DNA of 64,000 bases from UBA6918 sp040754425 (lineage in GTDB: Bacteria; Pseudomonadota; Gammaproteobacteria; Burkholderiales; Thiobacillaceae), in NCBI GenBank assembly GCA_040754425.1, contig JBFMCR010000019.1, positions 1-64,000 of the forward strand, written 5' to 3'. Below are positions 16,614 to 26,880 of this stretch, piece after piece. The position numbers and the translations under genes were made by a program. Position 1 is the first letter of the stretch, and each line of letters begins with the position of its first letter. Under the pieces are notes generated by a model that was not told where the DNA came from, searched no databases, and was given only the letters and a program-made list of their open reading frames with translations.

Positions 16614-16951
16614 CAGGGCTCCTCGTGCGCGGGTTCGCGCAGCAGTTTTTCCAGCGCCGCGCGCATCGGCAGGGGGGCGGCCTCGGCCGACAGCGACGCG
16701 TGGTAGCGGCCGTCGACGAACACGAACAGGCTGGGCAGGTGGAACACCTCGAAGGCGTGCGCGAGGGCAGTGCTTTTCTGGACGTCGACCTTGTACAGGC
16801 GGCTGGCCTTTTCACCCAGCCAAGCGGGCAGCTGTTTTTCCAGCTGCCTGCAGGCGCCGCAGTCCGGCCCCGAGAACATGACCACGGACACGCCGGGTGA
16901 GGCGGCAAGGCGCGGGTGGAAGTCGAATTCGTTCAGTTCGTCGAAATGCAT
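16613..16951 (-). CDS. thioredoxin-like protein
   Basis: A protein of 112 residues with a thioredoxin fold and the redox motif GPDCGACRQLEKQLP (CGAC) near residues 29-32. The VDVQKSTALAHAFEVFHLPS segment supplies the cis-proline region (LPS), and LFVFVDGRYH matches the beta4 strand. The CGAC motif differs from the CGPC of classical thioredoxin. There is no signal peptide, so it is cytosolic. It overlaps ampD by a few bases and is co-transcribed with it. Its partner is unknown. Confidence 0.85.
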   Translation of the reverse strand: MHFDELNEFDFHPRLAASPGVSVVMFSGPDCGACRQLEKQLPAWLGEKASRLYKVDVQKSTALAHAFEVFHLPSLFVFVDGRYHASLSAEAAPLPMRAALEKLLREPAHEEP

Positions 16952-17029
16952 GCGGCAAACATAACGGCAAGCCGGCGGGCGGGCAAGGCTGATAGAATCG
17001 CTGCCACAAAATTTTTCCAGGGCTGCGCC

Positions 17030-18034
17030 ATGTTGCTGTTTTTCGAAATTCTCGGTTTCCTCATCCTCATCCTGGTGGCGGCGGAAGTGTTCGTCAACGC
17101 GCTCGAGCACCTGGGCGAGAAGCTCAAGATTTCCGAGGGCGTAACCGGCTCGCTGTTCGCGGCGGTCGGCACCGCGCTGCCCGAGACCATGGTGCCGCTC
17201 CTTGCGATCTTTGCCGGCGGTGCCGATACCGCAGTCAACGAGGAGATCGGCGTCGGCGCCATCCTCGGCGCGCCGCTCATGCTGTCCACGCTGTCGCTGT
17301 TCCTGATGGGCCTGGCGGTGATGAAAAAGCGCGGCCGTGAAGGCCACCTGACGCCCGAGCGCAGCGGCCTCAAGCGCGACCTCGATTTCTTCCTGATGGC
17401 GTTCTCGCTCTCGCTGGTGGCGATGTTCATCCCGCATTCCCAGGGCTGGGTACGCGCGGCGATCGCCTTCGTCATGGTCATGGTCTATTTCATCTACGTC
17501 ATGCTGACCCTGCGCGCCTCCAGCAAGCTGGTGGCCGACGGCCATGCCACCGAGGCGCACGAGCCCATGTGGCTGGCCAGGCTCGGGTTGCGCGAGAGCA
17601 TGCCGGTCGTCATCGTGCAACTGGCGCTGGGGCTGGGCCTGCTGGTGGCGGGCGCCAAGGGCTTCATCCACGGCATCGAGCAGGCCGCCCCCCTCATCGG
17701 CATCTCCGCCCTGGTGCTGTCCCTGATGATCGTGCCGATTGCCACCGAACTGCCGGAGAAGGTCAATTCCATCCTGTGGATACGCAAACACAAGGACACG
17801 CTCGCCTTCGGCAACATCAGCGGCGCCATGGTGTTCCAGGGCACGCTGCTGCCGGCCATCGGCATCTCGCTCACGCCCTGGCTGCCGGTGAAGGAAGTGC
17901 TGGCCGGCGTGGTGGTCACCCTGATCGCGGCTTTCTGGCTGCGCTGGAAACTCTTGCACGGCGGCTTGCGCGTATGGCACCTGTGGGTCAACGGCGCGCT
18001 GTATGTGACTTATCTGGCTATCGCGCTGGCTTGA
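17030..18034 (+). CDS. sodium/calcium exchanger family membrane protein
   Basis: A protein of 334 residues with about ten membrane helices in two inverted halves. Each half has the exchanger alpha-repeat signature: AVGTALPETMVPL in the first and MIVPIATELPEKVNS in the second. The acidic residues in these repeats bind the cation. It starts at the ATG at 17030 because the first helix begins there. It is divergent from the thioredoxin-ampD pair. The transported ion cannot be named; Ca2+/H+ or Na+/Ca2+ exchange is the family norm. Confidence 0.85.
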   Translation: MLLFFEILGFLILILVAAEVFVNALEHLGEKLKISEGVTGSLFAAVGTALPETMVPLLAIFAGGADTAVNEEIGVGAILGAPLMLSTLSLFLMGLAVMKKRGREGHLTPERSGLKRDLDFFLMAFSLSLVAMFIPHSQGWVRAAIAFVMVMVYFIYVMLTLRASSKLVADGHATEAHEPMWLARLGLRESMPVVIVQLALGLGLLVAGAKGFIHGIEQAAPLIGISALVLSLMIVPIATELPEKVNSILWIRKHKDTLAFGNISGAMVFQGTLLPAIGISLTPWLPVKEVLAGVVVTLIAAFWLRWKLLHGGLRVWHLWVNGALYVTYLAIALA

Positions 18035-18036
18035 TA

Positions 18037-18085
18037 GGGATCAGGATTCAGGGATCAGGGATCAGGGATCAGGATTCAGGGAATG
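18037..18085. repeat. short tandem repeat of GGATCAGG/GGATTCAGG units
   Basis: Six or so tandem copies of an 8-10 base unit (GATCAGG or GATTCAGG) directly follow the stop codon of the exchanger gene. The same unit type builds the longer array at 38529-38633. There is no coding role. Confidence 0.75.
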
Positions 18086-18135
18086 TGCTTCGCGCCTTTA
18101 ATCAGTGCGGCCTACGGCCGCACTTCCCCTGCCCA

Positions 18136-19463
<1,328 letters not shown>

Positions 19464-19470
<7 letters not shown>

Positions 19471-21119
19471 GTTTGCTTGGGCAGGTTCAGGCGGAAACAG
19501 GCGCCGGGGCGGTTGCCGGCGAATTCGAGGTGCGCGCCGTTGGCTTCGGCCAGTTCGCGCGCAATGAACAGGCCGAGTCCGGTGCCCTGGGCATCGGTGG
19601 TGAAGAAGGGCTCGAACAGCTGCTTCTGGTTCTCGGCGCTGATGCCGGGACCGTCGTCGCAGATTTCCAGCGCCAGCGCCTCACGGCCGGCCTCGAGGGA
19701 GATGCGCAGGCTGCCGGCCTGTTTGCGGCTGTGGCGCCAGGCGTTGCGCGCGAGGTTCCAGAGGATCTGGCGCATGTGCTCGGGCGCGAAGCAGACGACG
19801 GCATCGGAATTCATTTGCACTATGACGGCGTTTTCCGGTATTTCTTCAGCCTGGAGCCATTCCCTGAGCCAGGTCTCTACGAAACCGCCGATTTTCAGGC
19901 TGACGTGCTCCTGGCGGTCGCGGCGGTTGAGCGCGAGGATGTCCTGCACCATGGCGTCGAGACGCCGGACGTTGCTGCGGATGATGGCGGTGAGCTTGCC
20001 GTTGGCCGGGCCGGCGGCGTCTTCGTCCAGCAGCTGGGCGGCATGGCCGATGGCCGACAGCGGGTTGCGGATTTCGTGTGCGATGTTGAGGGTGAGGCGG
20101 CCAAGCGACGCCAGCTTGATCTGCTGCGCCAGTTTCTCCGCGCGCGACACGTCTTCCATCAGCAGCACGGTATGCCCGCTGTCTTCGACCGGGAGGAAGC
20201 GCAGGCGTACGCGCCCGCCGGGCAGGTCGGTTTCGATTTCGCCGCTTTGGCCCGGCATCTGGCTGATCTGCTCGAACATGCCGCGCACCGATTCGGGCTT
20301 GCCCTGCCCCGGGTCCTTGCCCAGCATGAGGCTCGCCTGTGCATTGCAGTAGGTGATTTGCCCGCGGTCGTCGAAGGCGATGATGCCGTTGACTGAATCG
20401 CCCGCGGCCAGCGCATGGATGCGGTTGAGCAGGGCCAGTTCCCTGGCTTTTTGCGCAGCCTCCTTTTCCAGCACCAGGGCGCGCCGGGTGAGGATGTGCG
20501 CAAGCCAGGCCATGGCGAAATAGCTTACCGAGATCAATGCGGTCTGCAGATAGTCCTGGGGTTCGGCCTGCCAGTTCAGGATGCGGAAGGTGTGCAGGCC
20601 CAGCATGGCGATGGCCGCCATCGAGGCGTACATCAGCGCCAGCCGCCCCTGGCCGACCAGCCCGGCCGAAGCCAGCGATACCAGCAGCAGCAGGCCCAGC
20701 CCGCTGGAGATGCCGCCGCTGGCGTTGGTCATGGCCGTGACGAAAACGATGTCGGTGAAAAGATGCAGCGACAGCTGCACCGGGAACGCCGGCCAGCGCG
20801 CGCGAATGGCCACGACAAACAAGGCGGAGAGAGCGAGGTAGCCAAAGGCCGCGATGCGGAAGAACAGCGGATCTTCGCCGCCGATCAGCCAGCCCTCGGT
20901 GACGACCAGCGACAGTATCGCCAGCACCGCGGCGATGACCAGGCGGTAGAGATTGAAATAGTCGAGCGACCGCCAGTGCGAGGAATAAAAGCCCGCGGCA
21001 AACGGGCGCGGCGGCGCGCCTATTTTCGCCCCAGGCGCTGGTGTTCCGGCGTGCAGAAGAACTCTCCCCGCGAAAAGATTGCCTCGGAACGCGGCAGGTT
21101 GACGCCACAGTGGGCGCAT
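19464..21119 (-). CDS. pilS: PilS-type sensor histidine kinase
   Basis: A protein of 551 residues if the ATG at 21119 is used. The conserved part begins near 20990 with WRSLDYFNLYRLVIAAVLAI, the typical PilS start of a six-helix membrane domain (to about residue 210). A PAS domain (HALAAGDSVNGIIAFDDRG) follows, then the H-box LNIAHEIRNPLSAIGH and a HATPase domain with NLARNAWRHS and GTGLGLFIARELAE. No ATG, GTG or TTG lies in frame between 21119 and the membrane domain. If 21119 is right, the gene overlaps the small gene upstream by 100 bases. Confidence 0.88.
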
Positions 21120-21247
21120 TTCACCATATCCTCGGGCCCGCGTTCGCCGGGCGGAGCGCCTTCCGGGCGCCTGAGTCTGCGCTGGTAATTCTTGAACAGC
21201 AGGTAGGCGACCACGCCCAGGACGACGAGAACGAGAAGCTTGCCCAA
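21020..21247 (-). CDS. PP0621 family small membrane protein
   Basis: A protein of 75 residues. One N-terminal membrane helix (KLLVLVVLGVVAYLLF) is followed by a basic linker and a small C-terminal zinc-knuckle-like domain, KCAHCGVNLPRSEAI...FFCTPEHQRLG, with CxxC and one further Cys/His pair. This is the PP0621 family commonly found upstream of pilS or of cell-division genes. I chose the TTG at 21247 because AAAGGA lies 5 bases upstream and the helix begins right after. Function unknown; probably an inner-membrane protein. Confidence 0.75.
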   Translation of the reverse strand: MGKLLVLVVLGVVAYLLFKNYQRRLRRPEGAPPGERGPEDMVKCAHCGVNLPRSEAIFSRGEFFCTPEHQRLGRK

Positions 21248-21345
21248 AATTTTTCCTTTGACTGCCCGGCCTGGCGGGAATGCCGGCGCGAAAACAATGC
21301 CGGATAGTATACAGCCGCGGCTTTCGTGCCCGGCAGCCTGTCGGC

Positions 21346-22146
21346 TCAGCCGGCCGCCAGCCCGTTCAGGACGGTCGCGGCCGCCAGCATGCCGAAGGTG
21401 GAGGTGACGCAGACCGAGGAGCCGAAGCCGGCGCAGTTGAGACCATGGATGTGGGCGTCCTCGGGCTTTTCGTAGCACACGCCGCCCTCGGCCGTGGGAT
21501 AGACCGGCGGTTCGGGCGAATACACGCAATCGACGCCGAATTTTTTCCCGGCATCGCGCGGGAAGCCGTAATCCCGGCGCAGCCGCGCGCGCACCTTGGC
21601 CAGCAGCGGATCCTGGCTGGTGCGCGCGAGGTCGGCGACCCGCGCCGGGCCGGGGTCACGCCGGCCGCCGGCGCCACCCACGCACACCAGCCTGATCTTG
21701 TTGCGCTTGCAGTGATGGACGAGCGCGGCCTTCACGCGCGCGTTGTCGATGGCATCGACAACGTAATCGAAGCCTTCCCCGATCAGCGCTTCGAGGTTTT
21801 CCTCGCTGAGGAACTCCCCTATGCCGCGCACCCCGCAGCGGGGATTGATGGCGAGGATGCGCTCGCGCATGGCCTGCACCTTGGCCTTGCCTTCCACGCC
21901 GGTCAAGGCGTGCAGCTGGCGGTTGATGTTGGATTCGGCGATGTGGTCGGGGTCGATCAGGGTAAGCCGGCCGACGGCGCTGCGCGCGAGAGCCTCGGCC
22001 GTCCAGGAGCCCACGCCGCCGATGCCGATGACGCACACGTGCGCCTGCCGCAAGCGCGCGAAGGCAGCCGGGCCGTACAGGCGGCGCACCCCGCCGAAGC
22101 GGCGCTCGAAATCGATGTCGTGGTCTGGCTTGAAAAGTTCGGTCAC
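21346..22146 (-). CDS. tcdA: tRNA threonylcarbamoyladenosine dehydratase
   Basis: An E1/ThiF-like enzyme of 266 residues that dehydrates t6A37 to the cyclic form ct6A in tRNAs reading ANN codons, using ATP. The nucleotide-binding motif VCVIGIGGVGSWTAEALARS is near residue 35, and DPDHIAESNINRQLHAL is the usual E1 adenylation segment. VDAIDNARVKAALV follows. The C-terminal part (GLNCAGFGSSVCVTSTFGML) is typical of TcdA/CsdL. It stands 50 bases from a tRNA gene on the same strand, although that tRNA (Pro) is not an ANN reader. Confidence 0.93.
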   Translation of the reverse strand: MTELFKPDHDIDFERRFGGVRRLYGPAAFARLRQAHVCVIGIGGVGSWTAEALARSAVGRLTLIDPDHIAESNINRQLHALTGVEGKAKVQAMRERILAINPRCGVRGIGEFLSEENLEALIGEGFDYVVDAIDNARVKAALVHHCKRNKIRLVCVGGAGGRRDPGPARVADLARTSQDPLLAKVRARLRRDYGFPRDAGKKFGVDCVYSPEPPVYPTAEGGVCYEKPEDAHIHGLNCAGFGSSVCVTSTFGMLAAATVLNGLAAG

Positions 22147-22198
22147 TTGCGCGCTACAGGAATGTGCGGTGCGGATGTCGTGCCGTTTTTGGAATGTC

Positions 22199-22275
22199 TG
22201 GTCGGGGTGAGAGGATTCGAACCTCCGGCCTCTACGTCCCGAACGTAGCGCTCTACCAGGCTAAGCTACACCCCG
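22199..22275 (-). tRNA. tRNA-Pro(CGG)
   Basis: A 77-base cloverleaf on the minus strand. The acceptor arm CGGGGTG pairs with CACCCCG, the discriminator is A, and CCA is encoded. The anticodon stem CTACG/CGTAG encloses the loop TTCGGGA, giving anticodon CGG (proline, CCG codons). The T arm has GGTTCGAATCC. No integrase gene or att duplication is seen beside it. Confidence 0.95.
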
Positions 22276-22292
22276 CGGTGTGATTTTGTCGG

Positions 22293-23261
22293 TCAGAAAC
22301 TTCTGTCGACTGCAAAGTCCGCCAATTGTATCAAAGCTGATTTGTGTTGGGTATCGGGCAATGCATCGAGCGCAGCCTTGGCGATGGCGATTTCGCGCCG
22401 TGCCTGTTCCGTGGTGTACTGCAGCGCACCGGTTTCGCGGATGGCCTCGAGCACGGTTTCAAGCCGGGACAGACCGGCGAATTCGATGGCCTCGCGGATG
22501 GCGGCGGCCTGCTCGGGGGTGCCGTTTTTCATGGCATAGAGCAGCGGCAGGGTGGGCTTGCCTTCGGCGAGGTCGTCGCCGACATTCTTGCCGGTCTCGT
22601 TCGAATTGCCGGAATAGTCGAGCACGTCGTCCACCAACTGGAAGGCGGTGCCCAGGTGCATGCCATACTGCGCCATGGCCTCCTCCTGCGCCGGCGTGCC
22701 GCCGCCGATGACCGCGCCCAGGCGGGCCGCAGCCTCGAACAGCTTGGCGGTCTTGTAGCGGATGACCCTGAGGTAGTTTTCCTCGTCGATGTCGGCGTCG
22801 TGGCAGTTCAGAAGCTGCAGCACCTCGCCCTCGGCGATGACGTTGGTGGCGTCGGCCAGGATCTGCATCACGCGCATGTCGCCTACCGACACCATCATCT
22901 GGAAGGCGCGGGAATACAGGAAATCGCCCACCAGCACGCTGGCGGCGTTTCCGAACAGCGCATTGGCCGTTTCCTTGCCGCGCCTGAGGTCGGATTCGTC
23001 CACCACGTCGTCGTGCAACAGGGTGGCGGTGTGGATGAACTCGACCACGGCGGCCAGTTCGTGCTGCGCGCGGCCCTCATAGCCGAAGCAGCCCGAGGAC
23101 AGGATGACCAGCACCGGGCGCAGGCGCTTGCCGCCGCTGTTGATGATGTATTCGGACACCTGGCGCACCAGCACCACCTCGGAATGCAGGCGCTCACGGA
23201 TGACCGCGTCGACCGCTTTCATGTCGTCGGCAAGGAAGGTTTGCAGGGCTTCGAAGCTCAC
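22293..23261 (-). CDS. ispB: octaprenyl diphosphate synthase
   Basis: A trans-polyprenyl synthase of 322 residues that makes the side chain of ubiquinone. The first Asp-rich motif LLHDDVVDESDLRRG and the second LVDDVLDYSGN bind the Mg-diphosphate substrates. GGKRLRPVLV near residue 44 is the usual IPP site. It is divergent from rplU-rpmA-obgE, as in many proteobacteria (ispB-rplU-rpmA-obgE cluster). The exact chain length (C40 assumed) cannot be read from the sequence. Confidence 0.93.
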   Translation of the reverse strand: MSFEALQTFLADDMKAVDAVIRERLHSEVVLVRQVSEYIINSGGKRLRPVLVILSSGCFGYEGRAQHELAAVVEFIHTATLLHDDVVDESDLRRGKETANALFGNAASVLVGDFLYSRAFQMMVSVGDMRVMQILADATNVIAEGEVLQLLNCHDADIDEENYLRVIRYKTAKLFEAAARLGAVIGGGTPAQEEAMAQYGMHLGTAFQLVDDVLDYSGNSNETGKNVGDDLAEGKPTLPLLYAMKNGTPEQAAAIREAIEFAGLSRLETVLEAIRETGALQYTTEQARREIAIAKAALDALPDTQHKSALIQLADFAVDRSF

Positions 23262-23347
23262 TTCTGGGTGGCGCAGGCTGGAAAAGGCAGCAATGTTAAC
23301 AGGTATGCATGGGCTTTTCCCGGCCCTGGCCGGAAGTCACAAAGAAT

Positions 23348-23376
23348 TTGACCCAAGTCCCGCTTTCAATTAGAAT
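23348..23376 (+). promoter_or_regulatory. sigma-70 promoter for rplU-rpmA
   Basis: TTGACC (23348-23353) and TAGAAT (23371-23376) are separated by 17 bases and lie about 36 bases before the rplU start. It is a strong match for a ribosomal-protein promoter. Confidence 0.7.
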
Positions 23377-23411
23377 TTCGCGTTTTCCGAACAACCCTGT
23401 TGGAGACCACG

Positions 23412-23723
23412 ATGTATGCGGTCATTAAAACCGGTGGCAAGCAATATCGCGTAGCCTCGGGCGATAAGTTCAAAGTAGAAAAGCTTGACGCCGATGTCGG
23501 CGCCGAAATCACCTTCGACGAGGTGTTGATGGTTGCCGACGGCGACAACGTCAAGGTCGGCGCGCCCGTGCTGTCCGGCGCGGCGGTCAAGGCCACCGTG
23601 GTTTCCCATGGCAAGGGCGACAAGGTGCGCATCTTCAAGATGAAGCGCCGCAAGCACTACCGCAAGACCCAGGGTCATCGCCAGCATTACACGGAAGTCC
23701 AGATTTCCGGCATTTCCGCCTAA
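23412..23723 (+). CDS. rplU: 50S ribosomal protein L21
   Basis: A protein of 103 residues starting MYAVIKTGGKQYRV, the universal L21 N-terminus. The basic RNA-binding stretch KMKRRKHYRKTQGHRQHYTE near the C-terminus is typical. GGAG precedes the ATG by 7 bases. It is the first gene of rplU-rpmA, with 19 bases to rpmA. Confidence 0.98.
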   Translation: MYAVIKTGGKQYRVASGDKFKVEKLDADVGAEITFDEVLMVADGDNVKVGAPVLSGAAVKATVVSHGKGDKVRIFKMKRRKHYRKTQGHRQHYTEVQISGISA

Positions 23724-23742
23724 CAAGCAGGAGAGTTAGAAC

Positions 23743-24006
23743 ATGGCACACAAAAAAGCAGGCGGCAGCTCCCGCAACGGCCGCGACTCGGAATCCAAAC
23801 GCCTGGGCGTGAAGCGCTACGGCGGCCAGGAAGTCATTGCCGGCAACATCATCGTGCGCCAGCGCGGCACCGAATACCATCCCGGCGACAACGTCGGCAT
23901 GGGCAAGGATCACACCCTGTTCGCCAAGGTGGACGGCGTGGTCAAGTTCGAAGTCAAGGGTGCCTTGAAGCGCCGCACCGTCAGCATCGAGCCGATTACC
24001 GCTTAA
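23743..24006 (+). CDS. rpmA: 50S ribosomal protein L27
   Basis: A protein of 87 residues starting MAHKKAGGSSRNGRDSESKR, the L27 N-terminal tail that reaches towards the peptidyl-transferase centre. There is no N-terminal extension of the Firmicutes type, so no processing is needed. A good ribosome site (CAGGAGAG) precedes the ATG. It is followed by an intrinsic terminator. Confidence 0.98.
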   Translation: MAHKKAGGSSRNGRDSESKRLGVKRYGGQEVIAGNIIVRQRGTEYHPGDNVGMGKDHTLFAKVDGVVKFEVKGALKRRTVSIEPITA

Positions 24007-24032
24007 TCCGGGTTGGGCGCAAGCAAGGCCTG

Positions 24033-24062
24033 AAAAAAGCCCTGCCTCGGCAGGGCTTTTTT
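24033..24062 (+). terminator. intrinsic terminator after rpmA
   Basis: An 8-base stem, GCCCTGCC-TC-GGCAGGGC, flanked by A6 and T6. It ends rplU-rpmA transcription and may also partly limit read-through into obgE, which starts 58 bases later. The A/T flanks make it potentially bidirectional. Confidence 0.85.
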
Positions 24063-24119
24063 ACTTGGCTTGGTTGACCGACGGGCTTTTCTCCGTGTTG
24101 AAGATTCGGGTTCGAACTC

Positions 24120-25184
24120 ATGAAATTCGTCGATGAAGCCAAGATCACCGTGCTGGCCGGCAAGGGCGGCGACGGCTCGGCCTCTTTCCGGCGCGAGAAG
24201 TTCATTCCCAAGGGCGGCCCGGACGGCGGCGACGGCGGCCACGGCGGCAGCGTCTATGCCGTGGCCGACCGCAACATCAACACCCTGATCGAGTTCCGCT
24301 ACACCCGCATCTTCAAGGCCAAAAACGGCGAACCCGGGCGCGGCGCGCAGTGCTACGGCAAGAGCGCGGAAGACGTCATCATCCGTGTGCCAGTCGGTAC
24401 CGTCATCACCGACGCCGAAACCGGCACGCCGCTTGCCGACCTCGACCGCGACGGCGCCCGCGCCCTGCTGGCGCGCGGCGGCAAGGGCGGCCTGGGAAAC
24501 GTGCATTTCAAGTCCAGCGTCAACCGCGCGCCGCGCCAGTTCACGCGCGGCGAGCCGGGAGAGGAGCGCGAGCTGCACCTGGAACTGAAAGTGCTGGCCG
24601 ACGTGGGGCTTTTGGGCATGCCCAATGCCGGCAAGTCCACCTTCATCCGCGCAGTCTCCGCTGCGCGCCCCAAAGTGGCGGACTATCCTTTCACCACCCT
24701 GCATCCCAACCTGGGCGTGGTGCGTTCCGGGCAGGACAAGAGCTTCGTCATTGCCGACATCCCCGGCCTGATCGAGGGCGCGGCCGAAGGCGCGGGGCTG
24801 GGCCACCAGTTCCTGCGGCATCTTGCGCGCACGCGGCTTTTGCTGCATCTGGTGGACATTTCGCCGAACTGGGAAGGCGCCGACCCGGTGAAGGACGCGC
24901 GCGCCATCGTCGAGGAACTGCGCAAGTACGACGAGTCGCTCTACAACAAACCGCGCTGGCTGGTCTTGAACAAGCTCGACCTGGTGCCGGAAGAAAATCG
25001 CGAAAGCGTGGTCAGAGACTTCATCCGCGACTACGGCTGGAGCGGCCCGGTGTTCGTGATCTCCGCCATCAACGGCGAGGGCTGCCAGCCGCTGGTGCAT
25101 GCCATCCAGGCCCATCTGGACGCGGCCCGGAAAGCAGAGGATGCCGCCGGCCCGGACGAGCCGGAGGCGGAATCCGCGCAGTAG
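24120..25184 (+). CDS. obgE: Obg GTPase
   Basis: A ribosome-associated GTPase of 354 residues involved in 50S maturation and stress control. The glycine-rich Obg fold (about 1-158) has repeated GGDGG-type turns. The G domain has Walker A GMPNAGKST, G3 DIPGLIEGA and NKLD. The short acidic C-terminus (DAAGPDEPEAESAQ) replaces the longer tails of some relatives. It follows rplU-rpmA in the conserved order but lies beyond a terminator, so it may also have its own promoter. Confidence 0.97.
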   Translation: MKFVDEAKITVLAGKGGDGSASFRREKFIPKGGPDGGDGGHGGSVYAVADRNINTLIEFRYTRIFKAKNGEPGRGAQCYGKSAEDVIIRVPVGTVITDAETGTPLADLDRDGARALLARGGKGGLGNVHFKSSVNRAPRQFTRGEPGEERELHLELKVLADVGLLGMPNAGKSTFIRAVSAARPKVADYPFTTLHPNLGVVRSGQDKSFVIADIPGLIEGAAEGAGLGHQFLRHLARTRLLLHLVDISPNWEGADPVKDARAIVEELRKYDESLYNKPRWLVLNKLDLVPEENRESVVRDFIRDYGWSGPVFVISAINGEGCQPLVHAIQAHLDAARKAEDAAGPDEPEAESAQ

Positions 25185-25347
25185 GCAAGGGACCGGCGAA
25201 GCGGAAGAAGATGCGGGAAGCCACGATGCCGCCAAGGTTTCCGTCCAAGGCGCCAAAGCCCGACCGTTCGCGTTGAACGGGCGAAAAGGCACCAGCTACG
25301 ACACCCGGTGCCGGGCGCAGCCCCGGCGCACGAGCGTGCCGCCTACA

Positions 25348-26301
25348 TCAGGTCCCGGCCAGGCAGCATTTCTTGTATTTTCTGCCGCTGCCGCAAGGGC
25401 AGGGATCGTTGCGGCCGACCTTGGGCATTGGTCTGACATAAGGCATACCAACTTCGTTTAACCAAGTGTCGTCGTCCTCGCTGCCATCATCTTCTTCGAT
25501 GGCAACATCCTCCTCCTGCCAGCGCCGCTGCCGGCCCTCGATGGCCTGCGGGCTGTAAAACAGCCAAGGGTTCTTGAAGCGTTCCCATTCCGGTTGATTG
25601 TCGCCCAACGAGTACGCATTCCGGACGTCTTCAGGCACGAAATGCGCGCCCAAGCCCCGTTGTCTTGCCGCCAAAGCCTCCAACAACGGACGATATTGCG
25701 CACGGGGAAAATCCAGCAGCGTGTTGCCGGCAGAAAGGCGGAAATGCCAATCCTCCGTTTCATCTGCCGCGATCTTTGCCAGCCATGCAAGAGCTTCCTC
25801 GAAAGTTTCGTCGCCCTGGCGTTGCGCTGCGGCTGTACATGCATCCAGGCCATTGGCGCGGATGTACCAGTCCAGCCCGCGGTCAGCGCAAAGCGCACGC
25901 AGGGCGGGCTGCACCTCATCCGGTTTGTTGCGGAACAGAGCGGGCCAATAGCCTGCGCACCAGTCCTGCAGGTTGTGGTCATCCGCCTGCGACATGCGCC
26001 GCATGAATTCCACTAGCAAAAGGCCCGCGCGCGCCTCGGGAATCAGCCCCAGAATCATGACTGCGTGCAGCAGCAGCCACCATTCTCCGGGAGGTTGGTC
26101 CCCGCACCAATAACGGTCGTCGTCAAGCAATCCGCTCAACAGATCCAGCATCGCTTCGCCACGGCGGGCGCATTCGTCAATGAGATTGCGAGGCACGCGG
26201 TCCTCGTCCCGGATGAGCCGGTCCAGCAGCTCGGAAATTTCGAGACAAGCGAGTTCCTCGTCCCGATAAACGGGGAGCGGAATGTCTATGGAAGATTGCA
26301 T
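25348..26301 (-). CDS. DUF1186 and SEC-C domain protein
   Basis: A protein of 317 residues. Most of it is alpha-helical and matches DUF1186 (HEAT-like, containing DRYWCGDQPPGEWWLLLHAV and VPEDVRNAYSLG). The C-terminus is a SEC-C zinc motif, GRNDPCPCGSGRKYKKCC, as found at the end of SecA, where it binds zinc and contacts SecB and ribosomes. The central linker is very acidic (EEDDGSEDDDTW). Function unknown. It is the last gene before the toxin-antitoxin and CRISPR island. Confidence 0.85.
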   Translation of the reverse strand: MQSSIDIPLPVYRDEELACLEISELLDRLIRDEDRVPRNLIDECARRGEAMLDLLSGLLDDDRYWCGDQPPGEWWLLLHAVMILGLIPEARAGLLLVEFMRRMSQADDHNLQDWCAGYWPALFRNKPDEVQPALRALCADRGLDWYIRANGLDACTAAAQRQGDETFEEALAWLAKIAADETEDWHFRLSAGNTLLDFPRAQYRPLLEALAARQRGLGAHFVPEDVRNAYSLGDNQPEWERFKNPWLFYSPQAIEGRQRRWQEEDVAIEEDDGSEDDDTWLNEVGMPYVRPMPKVGRNDPCPCGSGRKYKKCCLAGT

Positions 26302-26587
26302 GGTCGGACGTTTTTACCAGTTCAAGGCTGGATAGTATTCCCGCCAGAGGGAATTGCCGCAAGTGGAATCCAGTCCGCGCCCGGCACGCGTGCCGGGCGA
26401 TGCTGCGCTAACGCATGCGATTCGTTCGAAAGCGGAAAATGGATAAGGCCGCAGCGGCGGCGACAGTAGGCCCAATGGTTGCGGGCGGAGAGCGGAATGG
26501 GGTCGGCGTTGCAGTTGCTATTCATTCCGAACCCCATGGAGTACCATTTGATGTGTGATTGATACCGCCAACCGAATGGGGGTCACC

Positions 26588-26824
26588 ATGTCTCTTTCCA
26601 TTGATCAACTCAAGGCAGAAGCCTTGAAACTCTCGCCCGAGGAACGGGCCGACCTGGCCGACTGGCTCTGGGTCAGCGCCATGCCACGTGCCGAGGTCGA
26701 GGCAGCGTGGGATGCGGAGATCGCAAGGCGTATTGCGGAAATCGATGCCGGCACAACCAAGTTGATCCCAGTTGAGGAGGTCTTTGCCGAGATAGATGAA
26801 ATACTCCGTAAATCCGATGCATGA
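26588..26824 (+). CDS. addiction-module antitoxin of the Unstab_antitox family
   Basis: A protein of 78 residues starting MSLSIDQLKAEALKLSPEER, with the ADLADWLW motif and acidic helix of the putative addiction module component family. These are the antitoxins of RelE/ParE-type toxins and are encoded just upstream of them. Here the stop codon overlaps an ATG (ATGA) that starts a toxin reading frame, but that frame stops after 19 codons. The antitoxin is therefore an orphan in this locus. The start is at the ATG after GGTCACC; upstream in-frame starts are not supported. Confidence 0.85.
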   Translation: MSLSIDQLKAEALKLSPEERADLADWLWVSAMPRAEVEAAWDAEIARRIAEIDAGTTKLIPVEEVFAEIDEILRKSDA

Positions 26825-26880
26825 GGTTTCTTTGGCATGAACTCGCCAGGGCAGAATACGGCGAGGCGGTTGATTACTAG
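26821..26880 (+). pseudogene. truncated RelE/ParE-type toxin
   Basis: ATG at 26821 overlaps the antitoxin stop and reads MRFLWHELARAEYGEAVDY before TAG at 26878-26880. This matches the first 19 residues of RelE/ParE family toxins (typically W-x-A-x-A-E-x-x-x-A-x-x-Y-Y). The rest of the gene, about 75 codons, is missing. The sequence then runs straight into three hairpins and the first CRISPR repeat. Confidence 0.7.

Noticed and set aside
22199..22275. tRNA-Pro as attachment site of an integrated element
   Set aside because: Neighbouring genes (tcdA, ispB) are core genes, and there is no integrase or repeated tRNA 3' end in the window.
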